A DNA stretch of 36,268 nucleotides from a virus, in IMG/VR virus record IMGVR_UViG_3300042543_000115, positions 1 to 36,268 of that record; one strand, written 5' to 3'. The number at the start of each line of letters is the position of its first letter. Positions within the stretch are counted from its first letter, which is position 1. The position numbers were made by a program, and so were the translations under genes. The notes beneath the pieces are model-generated. The model searched no databases and had not been told where the DNA came from. It saw only the letters and a list, made by a program, of their open reading frames with translations. This document shows positions 21,718-29,392 of the stretch, in pieces.

Positions 21718-23265
21718 CTACGAATACGAGGCTGTGAGTCGGTCGTCCCATTTGACGCTTGTGGCCGTCGCCGTCGTCACCGTACCAGCGGCGGCAACGG
21801 TGGTTCGGCGGATCGTCCACACGCTCGCGCTCGTCGCGCTGCCAGACAGGGCGCGGCCGATGTACGACACGCCCGACACGGTGTCGCTGCGGACGGCGTA
21901 GGCCACGGCACTCGCCGACAGGATGCCGTCGCCGTCAATGGAGAGCCCTGTGCCGACGCGGACGCCGCCGATCACGCTGCTGGATGCCGTGACGGGTGCG
22001 AAGGTAGACGGGACGTTCGTGAGCGATGTGTAGTCCCCGTCGAACAACGACGGCTGGTCGTCTAGGTCGTCGTACGAGTTGGAGGTCGCCACCGTCGCCA
22101 GCCCGGTGACGTTCGCGGCGTCAACGCCTCCAGTCCATGCCGTTGTCTGTTGGCTGTCGTCGGCAAACTTGATACCGGCGAGCGTGAGATCGCCGAGGCC
22201 GCCGCCGCTCTGCTCAACGCGGAGCCTGTTGGCCGAACTCTGGATAAACGCCGATTCATCGCTCGCGCGGACGCCAACAACAAGCGTGTCCAGAATCGTC
22301 TGGTCGCTGTAGGCAGAAATTTGCAGAAACGGATCAATTGCAAATGGGTCGATTTGTAGGCCGATGAGGCTGTCACCTATATCTGCGACAATGCTTCCGC
22401 CGTCGCCCAGCGTCAGGCCAGCGAACGTCGGCGAGTCGGTTTTGTTCAGTGATTGGTCGTAACTGCTGCCACCGCCACCCGACACCGAGATCACGCCGTT
22501 GCCGTCGATGCTGACGCCGTTACCGATTCGCACCGCGCCTCGCGTGTTCGCCGACGCCAGTGGCAGGCGATCCGCCCCGAGCGTCCCGGCGTTGATCGCG
22601 GAGGCGTCGTGGTTGTGCGACGACGCGGCCTTGCCGTCGAGGGCGGTCTGCAGTCCCGTGACGCTGGCGATGGCCACGGTGCCAGCGGTCCACTCGCTGC
22701 CGCTCCAAGCGACGACCTGGCCCGTCGTGCCGGTGCCGAACGAGTTGCGGGCCCGAGCGTTCGTGAAATACAGGTTGCTAGAACCCTCTGGCACCGCGTC
22801 CGTATTGGCCGGCGGCGTGCTGATCTCGAAGTACGCCGAACCGCTCCAGCGGTAGATGCGACCCGTGTTCAGGGCGACGTAGATTTTGCCCGACTCGCCC
22901 GTCACCGGCAGCGATGCGACGTTCGCGAACTCGAGCACGTCGTCAACATAGCTCGGCAACTGGGCCGACGGCACCGTGCCGCCGACGAGCGTTGCGTATG
23001 TGCCCGGCGTCACCCGCAGGCTGCCACTCGACACCGACAGGCCCTCGCCCAGCGAGATGCCAATGTCGGCCGCGGAAGCCGTGCCCGTGTTCGTGATGGG
23101 CGCGGTCACGTTGACCACGCCAGACGGGCCCTGTGCTCCTGTAGCCCCAAAACCGGCTGTGACGGTAGCCGACGACGTATTGCCGCCAGCGACCGACGCC
23201 TTCACGGTCTGGTCGTTCACCGTAGCCGTGACGCTCTGCTTCGATGTCGAGACGCTGATGCCCAT
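21718..23265 (-). CDS. Tail fibre protein
   Basis: A 515-residue Ser/Thr/Gly/Val-rich protein. A short collagen-like stretch (TGAQGPSG) lies near residue 45. The module DDVLEFANVASLPVTGESGK followed by IYRWSGSAYFEI, a common tail-fibre unit, lies at about 108-150. Two related segments, GAVRIGNGVSIDGNGVISVS and GGVRVGTGLSIDGDGILSAS, are internal repeats. It probably forms a trimeric fibre for host recognition. Start overlaps the previous stop. Confidence 0.8.
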   Translation of the reverse strand: MGISVSTSKQSVTATVNDQTVKASVAGGNTSSATVTAGFGATGAQGPSGVVNVTAPITNTGTASAADIGISLGEGLSVSSGSLRVTPGTYATLVGGTVPSAQLPSYVDDVLEFANVASLPVTGESGKIYVALNTGRIYRWSGSAYFEISTPPANTDAVPEGSSNLYFTNARARNSFGTGTTGQVVAWSGSEWTAGTVAIASVTGLQTALDGKAASSHNHDASAINAGTLGADRLPLASANTRGAVRIGNGVSIDGNGVISVSGGGGSSYDQSLNKTDSPTFAGLTLGDGGSIVADIGDSLIGLQIDPFAIDPFLQISAYSDQTILDTLVVGVRASDESAFIQSSANRLRVEQSGGGLGDLTLAGIKFADDSQQTTAWTGGVDAANVTGLATVATSNSYDDLDDQPSLFDGDYTSLTNVPSTFAPVTASSSVIGGVRVGTGLSIDGDGILSASAVAYAVRSDTVSGVSYIGRALSGSATSASVWTIRRTTVAAAGTVTTATATSVKWDDRLTASYS

Positions 23266-23585
23266 CAGCCGCTCACTTCCACATAGCCGTCGAGGTACGT
23301 TCGCACGGCCGTGCCGTCCGTCGCCTTGAGGTTCCAGCGATACGTTCCGGCCGCCAGCGCGAGAGTCGCTTCCTTGCTGAGCGAAATGGTGACCTGTCCC
23401 GCCGACGCGCTGGCAAACGACACCGTGATCGGTGCCACGGTCAGCCCGCTGACAGACGAAACCAGCGTGGCCGATACGGTCTGGCCCGTGAACGACACCG
23501 GGTCGAAGTCGATCAGCGTGGAGACGAAATCACCGCGCCTGAACGCCAGCCCCAGCGTGCCTGGCAGTTGCTCATACGTCGCCAT
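23265..23585 (-). CDS. Small beta-sandwich-like structural protein (106 aa)
   Basis: The sequence (LGLAFRRGDFVSTLIDFDPV, TVSATLVSSVSGLTVAPITV, QVTISLSKEATLALAAGTYR, WNLKATDGTAVRTYLDGYVE) resembles the BppU-like N-terminal or Ig-like domains found before receptor-binding proteins. It overlaps both neighbours by one base (TGATG), so it is made with the fibre protein. Likely fibre attachment or baseplate upper protein. Confidence 0.65.
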   Translation of the reverse strand: MATYEQLPGTLGLAFRRGDFVSTLIDFDPVSFTGQTVSATLVSSVSGLTVAPITVSFASASAGQVTISLSKEATLALAAGTYRWNLKATDGTAVRTYLDGYVEVSG

Positions 23586-23833
23586 CAGTTCGCTCCATCG
23601 GGTTCTTTGGGTGATCGTGGTTGGAGGGCATAGAGCAGGCGGGTCTGCTCGCTAATCGCCGCACTGATTTCCTTTTGCGTGGCCGCAACGTCCCGTAGGA
23701 ACTCTCGGTGTGCCTCGACCATCGGCAGAATTACGTCTTGCCTGCCGACCCAGAGCAGCGCAATCGCCAGCACGGTTGCGAATCCATAGTCGCGGAGCAC
23801 CGACAGCAGCGTGTCTTTTGTCTCGGTGGTCAC
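23585..23833 (-). CDS. Holin-like single-pass membrane protein (82 aa)
   Basis: A GTG start overlaps the previous stop. One transmembrane segment near the N terminus (YGFATVLAIALLWVG, about 15-30) is followed by an amphipathic coiled-coil tail (HREFLRDVAATQKEISAAIS) and a Pro/Lys-rich end. This layout matches one-TM holins, or the membrane anchor of an inner-membrane spanin. It lies in a cluster of membrane proteins around the papain-like peptidase, which points to lysis. Confidence 0.6.
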   Translation of the reverse strand: MTTETKDTLLSVLRDYGFATVLAIALLWVGRQDVILPMVEAHREFLRDVAATQKEISAAISEQTRLLYALQPRSPKEPDGAN

Positions 23834-24189
23834 GTCGTCAGCTCCGCTTTCATGGCCAGGAGCAGCACGCGATTCGCCCGGCGCTCAAGCCACCACCGCA
23901 GCAGCACTTGTACCACGGCACTCGCGACCGCTTGCAGGATGAACGCCCACACAACCCCGTACTCTGCCGGGTCTTTCCCGCTCACGACTTGGTGGCTGCG
24001 TCGCATGTTGTCGAGGATCACGCCGCACACCATGCGGCGGTCGTTGTCGTTCTGGCAGTAGTTCAGAAAGGCCCCGGCCCAGTTCTCGATCGCGAGCACG
24101 ACCAGGTCGTCAACCACGGCACGGCCGACGAGGTGCTTCCGCACGCCGAGGCGACGCCAGACGTAGCCCTTCGTTTGCGCGAGCGTCAT
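23830..24189 (-). CDS. Membrane protein with C-terminal TM segment (119 aa)
   Basis: ATG 24187-24189 overlaps the lipoprotein gene stop (ATGA). A soluble N-terminal domain (about 1-80, with VDDLVVLAIENWAGAFLNYC) precedes a hydrophobic segment VVWAFILQAVASAVVQVLL at about 85-103, followed by a basic WWLERR end. No family recognised. It could be part of the lysis cassette, for example a holin partner or antiholin. Confidence 0.6.
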   Translation of the reverse strand: MTLAQTKGYVWRRLGVRKHLVGRAVVDDLVVLAIENWAGAFLNYCQNDNDRRMVCGVILDNMRRSHQVVSGKDPAEYGVVWAFILQAVASAVVQVLLRWWLERRANRVLLLAMKAELTT

Positions 24190-24449
24190 CGCACCTTCCC
24201 GGTGCCGCCGCACGCGCCACATGGAACGACGACGCGGCCATCCGTTGGCAGCTTGCCCGTGCCGTTGCACGGTTCGCACTTGTCCCCCGGCTTCGGGGCC
24301 GGGGCCGGCGGCTGCTCGCGACGCAGGGCCATCACCGCACGAGCCGTCTCGGCGGCCAGGTCGGCAGAGATCGTCGGGTCGTTCGGGATGCTGGCGACGC
24401 AGCCCACGAGCGTCAGGGCCAACAGCACCAGCCAGCGCCACGGCGTCAC
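24186..24449 (-). CDS. Lipoprotein with two DnaJ-type CxxCxGxG motifs
   Basis: The GTG start overlaps the stop of the peptidase gene (GTGA). Residues 1-17 form a lipoprotein signal (WRWLVLLALTLVGC, lipobox LVG|C17). After a Pro-rich linker come CEPCNGTG (C58, C61) and CGACGGTG (C77, C80), two zinc-binding motifs of the DnaJ cysteine-rich type. The 87-residue length and coupling to a putative lytic enzyme fit an outer-membrane spanin-like (Rz1-type) lipoprotein, but the zinc motifs are unusual for that role. Confidence 0.65.
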   Translation of the reverse strand: MTPWRWLVLLALTLVGCVASIPNDPTISADLAAETARAVMALRREQPPAPAPKPGDKCEPCNGTGKLPTDGRVVVPCGACGGTGKVR

Positions 24450-25372
24450 AGCGTGCCTCCAGTCCAGTCGGGCAGCTGCGTCGGCTGGAAGCCGCTGTAG
24501 CCGGCGTAGACGTAGGAGTCGCGGCCTGAGAGCATCCGCGTGCATACATCGGCGTCGATCCAGAACGAGCAGTTGCGGACGACGACGGGCATCGTCTCGG
24601 GGTAGTGCTTGCCGACGGTGTTGGAGTCGCCCCATGAGTTGAAACAGAGCAGCCCAGGTCGCTTGCCCCAGCGCACAGCCGCCAGAACCATCGCGTGCCA
24701 CCAAACCCCACCAGGGCGACAGAATCCCATGTCGTCCCGTGACATGGAAAAGCCTTGGCCACTGCAGACCACGCACGCAAAACCGTTCTGGATAGCTGCG
24801 GCGGCCTGCTCAAAATCCACAACGAGCGTCGTCTCGCTGCACCGCCGCAGCTTGGCAAACGGCTCGAGCTCGTCGGGCACGCCCATTCGGCCCCAGGTGC
24901 GGTCGCGCTGGGCCTTGTCGGCCTCCGCGATCACCACGCCGCCGTAGTCGATGCCGTAGTGCAGGGCACCAAAGTCGCGGATCGACTTCGCAGCGTGGAA
25001 CCCCGTCGAGCCGTCGCCGCCATTGTTGACCTTCTGCCCGCGGGCCTCGACCCGGCTGAACCCGTACAGGCTCGACTCGATTGTCCGGGCCCGCATGACC
25101 TCGGGCTCCTTGCGGTACACCACGTCGCACGCTGCCACGAGATCCACGGCCAGGCTCGCGCCCCACCCGACGCACGAACCAACGTTGCCCTGCGAGCCAC
25201 GACGCCAGCCAGGTAAACACTCCAGCAGGGCCGGGTACAGCATGACCTCGCGCTTCTCGTCAGCCCGGAATCCCGGTGCCGCGGTAGCCAGCGTGGGATG
25301 CGGCAAGGTGGAGACGAACGCCTCGGCCCCAGCGGGATCGGGTTCGTAGCCAAAGGCATGAGGCTCGGCCAT
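24446..25372 (-). CDS. Papain-like (C1) cysteine peptidase
   Basis: A 308-residue protein with all papain-family catalytic sites: oxyanion Q61 and nucleophile C67 in SQGNVGSCVGWGA, H226 in WWHAMVLAAV and N245 in CFNSWGD. The spacing C-160-H-19-N is normal for C1 enzymes. No signal peptide and no evident pro-domain. ATG 25370-25372 follows GAGGTG closely. It heads a run of coupled membrane/lipoprotein genes, and no peptidoglycan hydrolase is visible elsewhere, so it may be the lytic enzyme or a virion-associated protease attacking a proteinaceous envelope (inference). Host-takeover proteolysis is an alternative. Confidence 0.8.
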   Translation of the reverse strand: MAEPHAFGYEPDPAGAEAFVSTLPHPTLATAAPGFRADEKREVMLYPALLECLPGWRRGSQGNVGSCVGWGASLAVDLVAACDVVYRKEPEVMRARTIESSLYGFSRVEARGQKVNNGGDGSTGFHAAKSIRDFGALHYGIDYGGVVIAEADKAQRDRTWGRMGVPDELEPFAKLRRCSETTLVVDFEQAAAAIQNGFACVVCSGQGFSMSRDDMGFCRPGGVWWHAMVLAAVRWGKRPGLLCFNSWGDSNTVGKHYPETMPVVVRNCSFWIDADVCTRMLSGRDSYVYAGYSGFQPTQLPDWTGGTL

Positions 25373-25375
25373 GCG

Positions 25376-25978
25376 TCACCTCGTGCCGGCCCAGGCGATG
25401 GCTCTGGCCACCTCGGCGTAGCGGGCCCGCACGTCGGCTGTGACGGGCACGGCGTCCAGGCCGAGGGCGTACTTCATCGACGCCTCGACAGCCTCCTTGA
25501 GCCCAGCTACGGCCCCTGGGGCGTGCCCGCCGATCCGACGCCAAGCGATGTCGAGCGTCGTGACGGTGAACGCCCGCAGTGCCGGCGTGTCGGTGAACAC
25601 CGCCACGCTTGTGGCACCCTCGGCCTCGACCACTAGGGCGGCCTTCGCCCAGGTCGCCGCCCACAGGGCCCGGTCTGCCGGCGAGAGTGTGCCGAGGGCG
25701 GTGGCGATGGGCCCGACGCTGTCCCGCAGCTGCTTGCTGGGCTCGGGCACCGTGACGCTCGGCACTGACACTGGGCTGAACGACGGCATTGGCAACTTGC
25801 CCCACGCTGCGGCCACGATCAGGCCGGCTGCGGCGATTCGCCCGAGGGTGGCGCGGTGCTGGCCGGCGGCTGCGGCGGCCTGAGCGAGCCAGCCAGCGAT
25901 CCGCTCCCAGTAGGGTGCGGCCAGCAAAGCAGCCGCCGCCACCACGGCGGCAAGGCGAATGAGGCTTTCATCGTTCAT
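25376..25978 (-). CDS. Two-transmembrane protein (200 aa)
   Basis: Starts at ATG 25976-25978, overlapping the previous stop by one base. Hydrophobic segments lie at about 8-24 (LAAVVAAAALLAAPYW) and 47-62 (AAAGLIVAAAWG), followed by a Pro/Ser/Val linker and a soluble Ala-rich helical domain. It directly precedes the papain-like peptidase gene with a 3-bp gap. Possible membrane component of the lysis cassette; family unknown. Confidence 0.65.
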   Translation of the reverse strand: MNDESLIRLAAVVAAAALLAAPYWERIAGWLAQAAAAAGQHRATLGRIAAAGLIVAAAWGKLPMPSFSPVSVPSVTVPEPSKQLRDSVGPIATALGTLSPADRALWAATWAKAALVVEAEGATSVAVFTDTPALRAFTVTTLDIAWRRIGGHAPGAVAGLKEAVEASMKYALGLDAVPVTADVRARYAEVARAIAWAGTR

Positions 25979-26277
25979 CACGCAACGCCCGCTTGTAGAA
26001 GGCAAAACCGGATGAGCTGCTCGCCCTCCTTCGTCTTGGCCACGTCGGCCAGGAGCCGCACGAGCTGGTCGTCAGTCGTGGCGTCCGTCTTCGACGCCAG
26101 CCACTCGCAGGCTTCGCTCACGATCAGGCTCTTTGCATACGGGTCAACCGTCTGCACGAACCGCTGGCCGTAGGCAATCAGCGGCGACCACGTTTGCAGG
26201 AGCTTGATCGCCTGCCAGATGTTGAGCGTGTTGCCGTACTGGGCCTGCTCTTGGGCCGTCATTTCGAACTGTGGCAT
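25978..26277 (-). CDS. Small helical protein (99 aa), unknown
   Basis: The protein (MPQFEMTAQEQAQYGNTLNI then AYGQRFVQTVDPYAKSLIVS) is predicted all-helical without TM segments or catalytic motifs. It is coupled to the downstream membrane protein (TGATG overlap). AGGAGG precedes the start. No family recognised. Confidence 0.6.
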   Translation of the reverse strand: MPQFEMTAQEQAQYGNTLNIWQAIKLLQTWSPLIAYGQRFVQTVDPYAKSLIVSEACEWLASKTDATTDDQLVRLLADVAKTKEGEQLIRFCLLQAGVA

Positions 26278-26288
26278 GGCGTGTCCTC

Positions 26289-26546
26289 CTAGTCCGATTC
26301 TGGCGCGTCCTCGTCCCCCTCTTGCAGCGTGCCGTTCACGGCGTCCGTCATGTGCTGCCAGATCCAGTCGTAGAGATCCTTGGCCTCCTCACGAACTTCG
26401 CTGATGTCCAGCACATACGGCTGCTGCCAGGATTCCTCGTTGTCGCCCACGATCTTGCCGTCGCCGCTGGTCATATAGGCGTAGATGTACCGCCGCCCGT
26501 ACTCGATCACGAGGCGACGCTCGACGTAGTCTCGCGGCGATTTCAC
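26289..26546 (-). CDS. Small acidic protein (85 aa), unknown
   Basis: A GTG start overlaps the stop of the HTH gene (GTGA); a second GTG codon lies directly upstream in frame. The sequence has VIEYGRRYIYAYMTSGDGKI and an acidic C terminus (LQEGDEDAPESD). Not recognised. Position and coupling are the evidence that it is real. Confidence 0.6.
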   Translation of the reverse strand: MKSPRDYVERRLVIEYGRRYIYAYMTSGDGKIVGDNEESWQQPYVLDISEVREEAKDLYDWIWQHMTDAVNGTLQEGDEDAPESD

Positions 26547-26905
26547 CACTGCACCTCGCGGTTCAAGTCGTCCACGAATCCGCGCACGTCGTCGGGAACC
26601 TTGAGCGGGCCGACGATGAACGACCGAGTTTTGGTGACACGCCGTTCCTCCCGCGTGCGGTCGTCCCAAGTCGCCTGGATGGCCAGGCACGCCTGCTGAA
26701 TCTCGGTCGTCGTCGGGTCGCGCTGACGCACGGGCTTTGCCCGCAGCTTCCGGTCGTGCCGGCGCGGCAGATGCCACACTTCGGCGAGGCGAATGACCTG
26801 GTCGCGGGTGATCGTCCACCGCTCGCACAATGCCCGCATGGGCATGTGCGTGCTCCAGTCCACGCGAAAGGCCGCCACGCTAATCGTTGCGGTGTTGCCC
26901 GCCAT
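26543..26905 (-). CDS. HTH protein (120 aa), GcrA-like or terminase-like helix
   Basis: Residues about 14-50 (VDWSTHMPMRALCERWTITR then DQVIRLAEVWHLPRRHDRKL) fit a helix-turn-helix of the GcrA/small-regulator kind, followed by a basic linker. The C-terminal half is helical with RRVTKTRSFIVGPLKVPDDV. GGAGG lies 6 bases before ATG. A transcription regulator of late or middle genes is possible; partner unknown. Confidence 0.55.
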   Translation of the reverse strand: MAGNTATISVAAFRVDWSTHMPMRALCERWTITRDQVIRLAEVWHLPRRHDRKLRAKPVRQRDPTTTEIQQACLAIQATWDDRTREERRVTKTRSFIVGPLKVPDDVRGFVDDLNREVQW

Positions 26906-27779
26906 CGTCGGCCTCCGGCAGCCAGTGCATCACCATCCGCATGGCCGGGTCGAGGTACAGTCGCTGCCCCGTCGCCTTCGCCATCGTGACGTGGAACGGC
27001 ACATGCTCGCAGTCGCTGCCGTCGTATGTGCCTTTCAGGTAAGCGTGCGTGTCGTAGATCGCCATGCCGCCAAACGCAGACACGACAGGCACGGGCGGCG
27101 AGCCCACCATCGGCAGCCAGGAGTGCTTCCAGCCGCCTTGCCCGGCGGTGTAGTCATCCCACGCCGAGTTCAGCCGCAGGGCCCAGGCGTCGTAGTGCAG
27201 CCAGCCGGGCGCGACTTTGGGCGTGTTGTTCTCGCCCATAGTCACATGAGTGTGTTCGAGCAGCGACACGCTGGCCATGCCACAGGCATCGGGGGTCAAC
27301 TGCAACGCACCGACGCCGTGCATCACACCGGCGTGGCTCCAACCGCCCCAAGCGTCGAAGTCGATCACGACGACGAAGTCCGCGTACCGGGCGTGTTCCT
27401 GCACCCATCGCTGGCACGCCGTGCGGTACTCGGCCAGCGCCTGCGTGCGACGGCCGGCGAACTCGGCACCGTACTGAGCACGCCCAAGTCGCTGGCTTGT
27501 GAACGTCGCCTGCCGGTAAGCCGCACAGAAGTCGAGCAGCGCCTGATCGGTGTCGTCTGTGTTGTCGTTTGTCTCGACGTGCAGCTGCCACTGGCCGCAG
27601 TTCTGCACGAGCCCTAGCAGTCTGCCGAGATTGGCCTCGAGGTGCTGGGCGCAGTTGCGGGCCAGGCCCACAAACGCCACGCTGGCGTCGGACCACACCT
27701 GCTCGCCGATGTCGTGCAGGATCTTGAAGTCGTCCGCGAAGTAGTCGATCGGATAGATCAGGTGGTCAGGGACTTTCAT
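26880..27779 (-). CDS. Glycosyltransferase-like protein (GT-A, DxD)
   Basis: A 299-residue protein with ASVAFVGLARNCAQHLEANL then WQLHVETNDNTDDTDQALLD, a GT-A Rossmann beginning, and FVVVIDFDAWGG (D140-F-D142) as the metal/nucleotide-sugar site. ATG 27777-27779 follows GGGAG. It overlaps the FkbM-type methyltransferase by 14 bp, so the two probably act on the same glycan. Sugar donor and acceptor unknown: either host surface glycan (superinfection control) or a virion glycoprotein. Confidence 0.7.
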   Translation of the reverse strand: MKVPDHLIYPIDYFADDFKILHDIGEQVWSDASVAFVGLARNCAQHLEANLGRLLGLVQNCGQWQLHVETNDNTDDTDQALLDFCAAYRQATFTSQRLGRAQYGAEFAGRRTQALAEYRTACQRWVQEHARYADFVVVIDFDAWGGWSHAGVMHGVGALQLTPDACGMASVSLLEHTHVTMGENNTPKVAPGWLHYDAWALRLNSAWDDYTAGQGGWKHSWLPMVGSPPVPVVSAFGGMAIYDTHAYLKGTYDGSDCEHVPFHVTMAKATGQRLYLDPAMRMVMHWLPEADDGGQHRND

Positions 27780-28371
27780 TGGTTGCTCCCGGCCTGCCAA
27801 TCGCCCAGCAGTGGCCTGGGTGTGCTGTCGCATGCGGATGCCGCACCAACTCCACCGATTTGCCAAGCCGCCGTAGCTGCTCGCTGACAGCGGCAAAAGT
27901 GTCATGGCACTCGACCACGAACGTGGCCCGGCTCCAGGTCGTCGCCGGCGCTGCTGACAAGACCACGGCCTCGGCACCCTCGATGTCGATCTTCACGAAG
28001 TCCGCGCCGCCTGGGCACAGGTCGTCAAGCGTGAACGCATTGACGATCACACGCTCTTGAACCGGCGCGGACCCGCAGTCGCTCGCTCCGATTGGGTGCG
28101 CCTGCAAGAGCGACGATTGCTCCGACGACGGACGCTGGTACAGCCTGGCCGCTCCGTGGTAGTCGCACGCCGCTCCGTGGATGGCGACGACGTTGCCCGG
28201 CAGGCGGCCGCGCAGCACGGCGTACGCACGCTCGTCGGCCTCGACCGCCGTGACCGACGCGAACTCGGCCGCCAGCATGTGCGTCCATTGGCCGACGTTC
28301 GCGCCAACGTCCAGGGCGTGACCCCTGGCGACGCCGTCCAGCGAGTGCAGCAGGCAGTCTTCGACGTTCAC
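27766..28371 (-). CDS. FkbM-family SAM methyltransferase
   Basis: The 201-residue protein has the SAM motif I HALDVGANVGQWT (about 19-31), acidic motif TAVEADERAY, and DFVKIDIEGAEAVVL (124-138), the FkbM signature. Start is GTG 28369-28371 overlapping the RusA stop (GTGA). FkbM-type enzymes O-methylate sugars or polyketides, and are common in glycan clusters. Beside a glycosyltransferase, methylation of a surface or virion glycan is the likeliest role. Confidence 0.85.
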   Translation of the reverse strand: MNVEDCLLHSLDGVARGHALDVGANVGQWTHMLAAEFASVTAVEADERAYAVLRGRLPGNVVAIHGAACDYHGAARLYQRPSSEQSSLLQAHPIGASDCGSAPVQERVIVNAFTLDDLCPGGADFVKIDIEGAEAVVLSAAPATTWSRATFVVECHDTFAAVSEQLRRLGKSVELVRHPHATAHPGHCWAIGRPGATNESP

Positions 28372-28769
28372 GTTATTCGCACGGTCGTGCGCCCATCGGT
28401 GCCGTAGGTCTTCCCGACCACCAGCCGCGTGACCTGCGAGTCGTCTTCCCACGCCACGCCGTTCAGTGCATCCAGCACGGCCTTCGCGCAGTTGTCGAGG
28501 TCAATTCGTGGCGTCTTGGGTGCGTCCGGTTTCACGCCCGACTTCCGCATGTGCGACTTTGGGCGGGCGAACACAAGGTCGATCACCACGTCCACGGGCT
28601 CGCCGTGAACGCCGGCCCCGGCAGCTCGAGCAGCGGCGGCGACCGCCTGGCGGTACGCATGCACCGGATGCTGTGCCGGAACGTACGCCCGCGCAAACCC
28701 GCCCGCAGTCGAGACTCGTGGCCGTGGCTGCGGCACGGGGTCGCCTGGCACGCTGAACGTGATCGCCAT
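28368..28769 (-). CDS. rusA: Holliday-junction resolvase, RusA family
   Basis: The 133-residue protein begins ITFSVPGDPVPQPRPRVSTA and has the conserved core PRIDLDNCAKAVLDALNGVA then WEDDSQVTRLVVGKTYG, with the catalytic Asp residues of RusA. It cuts Holliday junctions made during recombination, probably together with the RecT protein in replication and packaging. Normal length. Confidence 0.93.
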   Translation of the reverse strand: MAITFSVPGDPVPQPRPRVSTAGGFARAYVPAQHPVHAYRQAVAAAARAAGAGVHGEPVDVVIDLVFARPKSHMRKSGVKPDAPKTPRIDLDNCAKAVLDALNGVAWEDDSQVTRLVVGKTYGTDGRTTVRIT

Positions 28770-28790
28770 GCCCGCAGCATCGCGAGCGTG

Positions 28791-28994
28791 TCAAACGTCC
28801 AGCAGCTCCGCCGGGATCATGTTGCGGATCGTCTCGGCCAAATCTCGCACCTCGGGCGTCGGCTCGCCGTGCTTCAGGAGCGACCGCAGATGCTGGTCGA
28901 TCTGCCAGAGCGTCGAGATGGCCAGCGGGCCGAGCCGGGCGCGATCGAAGTCGCCCTGGTCGTCGGGCAATGCGAATTCGAGCGTGGCTTTCAT
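28791..28994 (-). CDS. Small acidic phage protein (67 aa)
   Basis: The protein MKATLEFALPDDQGDFDRAR has the common phage small-protein pattern (beta strand LEFxLPxDxxxF, then helices LWQIDQHLRSLLKHG and LAETIRNMIPAELLDV). ATG 28992-28994 lacks a clear ribosome site; an in-frame TTG lies 6 bases upstream. Function unknown despite wide occurrence. Confidence 0.65.
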   Translation of the reverse strand: MKATLEFALPDDQGDFDRARLGPLAISTLWQIDQHLRSLLKHGEPTPEVRDLAETIRNMIPAELLDV

Positions 28995-29039
28995 TTGCAA
29001 TCGTTAGCAAACATGATGTGTTTTTCTTACAGCGGACGA

Positions 29040-29060
29040 GCCGCTGATCGCTGGCGTTCT
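29040..29060. repeat. 21-bp direct repeat, downstream copy
   Basis: GCCGCTGATCGCTGGCGTTC plus T is identical to 29372-29392. The two copies flank the 88-residue gene 29086-29352. Such flanking repeats allow gain or loss of the gene by homologous recombination. Confidence 0.85.
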
Positions 29061-29085
29061 ACGTCTTCACTTTCGCTCAATAGCG

Positions 29086-29352
29086 TCACTTCGTCCGATG
29101 CAGCAACCCCAGCAGAGTCCTCGCGTGTTTGACGCCGCCGCCCGTAGACCAATATACGCCGGCTTCCGAGTAGAACTTGACCGCCTCCCGCTCCGCGTCG
29201 GTGAGCCGCAGTCGTTCGATCTCGGCCTTGGCGGATTGGAGCAATCTCAAATCAAACTCCTCCCCCAACACGGCACACCCAAGCCACTCGCAAACATCTC
29301 GGCTGCGAGAACCACGCGATCCAACGGACATCTCATCTACCTCGTCTGCCAT
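29086..29352 (-). CDS. Small phage protein (88 aa) in a direct-repeat-flanked cassette
   Basis: ATG 29350-29352 follows AGGAG. The C-terminal part RLTDAEREAVKFYSEAGVYW then GVKHARTLLGLLHRT fits a widespread small phage protein with a T-D-x-E-R-E-A-V/I helix and a final L-L-x-L-L-x-R-T helix. Not functionally known. It is exactly bracketed by the 21-bp repeats at 29040 and 29372. Confidence 0.65.
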   Translation of the reverse strand: MADEVDEMSVGSRGSRSRDVCEWLGCAVLGEEFDLRLLQSAKAEIERLRLTDAEREAVKFYSEAGVYWSTGGGVKHARTLLGLLHRTK

Positions 29353-29371
29353 GGTCGCTCCTGTGTTCGAT

Positions 29372-29392
29372 GCCGCTGATCGCTGGCGTTCT
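29372..29392. repeat. 21-bp direct repeat, upstream copy
   Basis: Identical to 29040-29060; begins GCCGCTGATC and ends GGCGTTCT. It touches the stop codon of the 48-residue membrane protein gene and precedes the ribosome site of the next. Confidence 0.85.

Noticed and set aside
29040-29085. Hairpin AGCGG-CTCGT-CCGCT as a terminator
   Set aside because: Only a 5-bp stem, and no U-tract follows on either strand in the direction of transcription.
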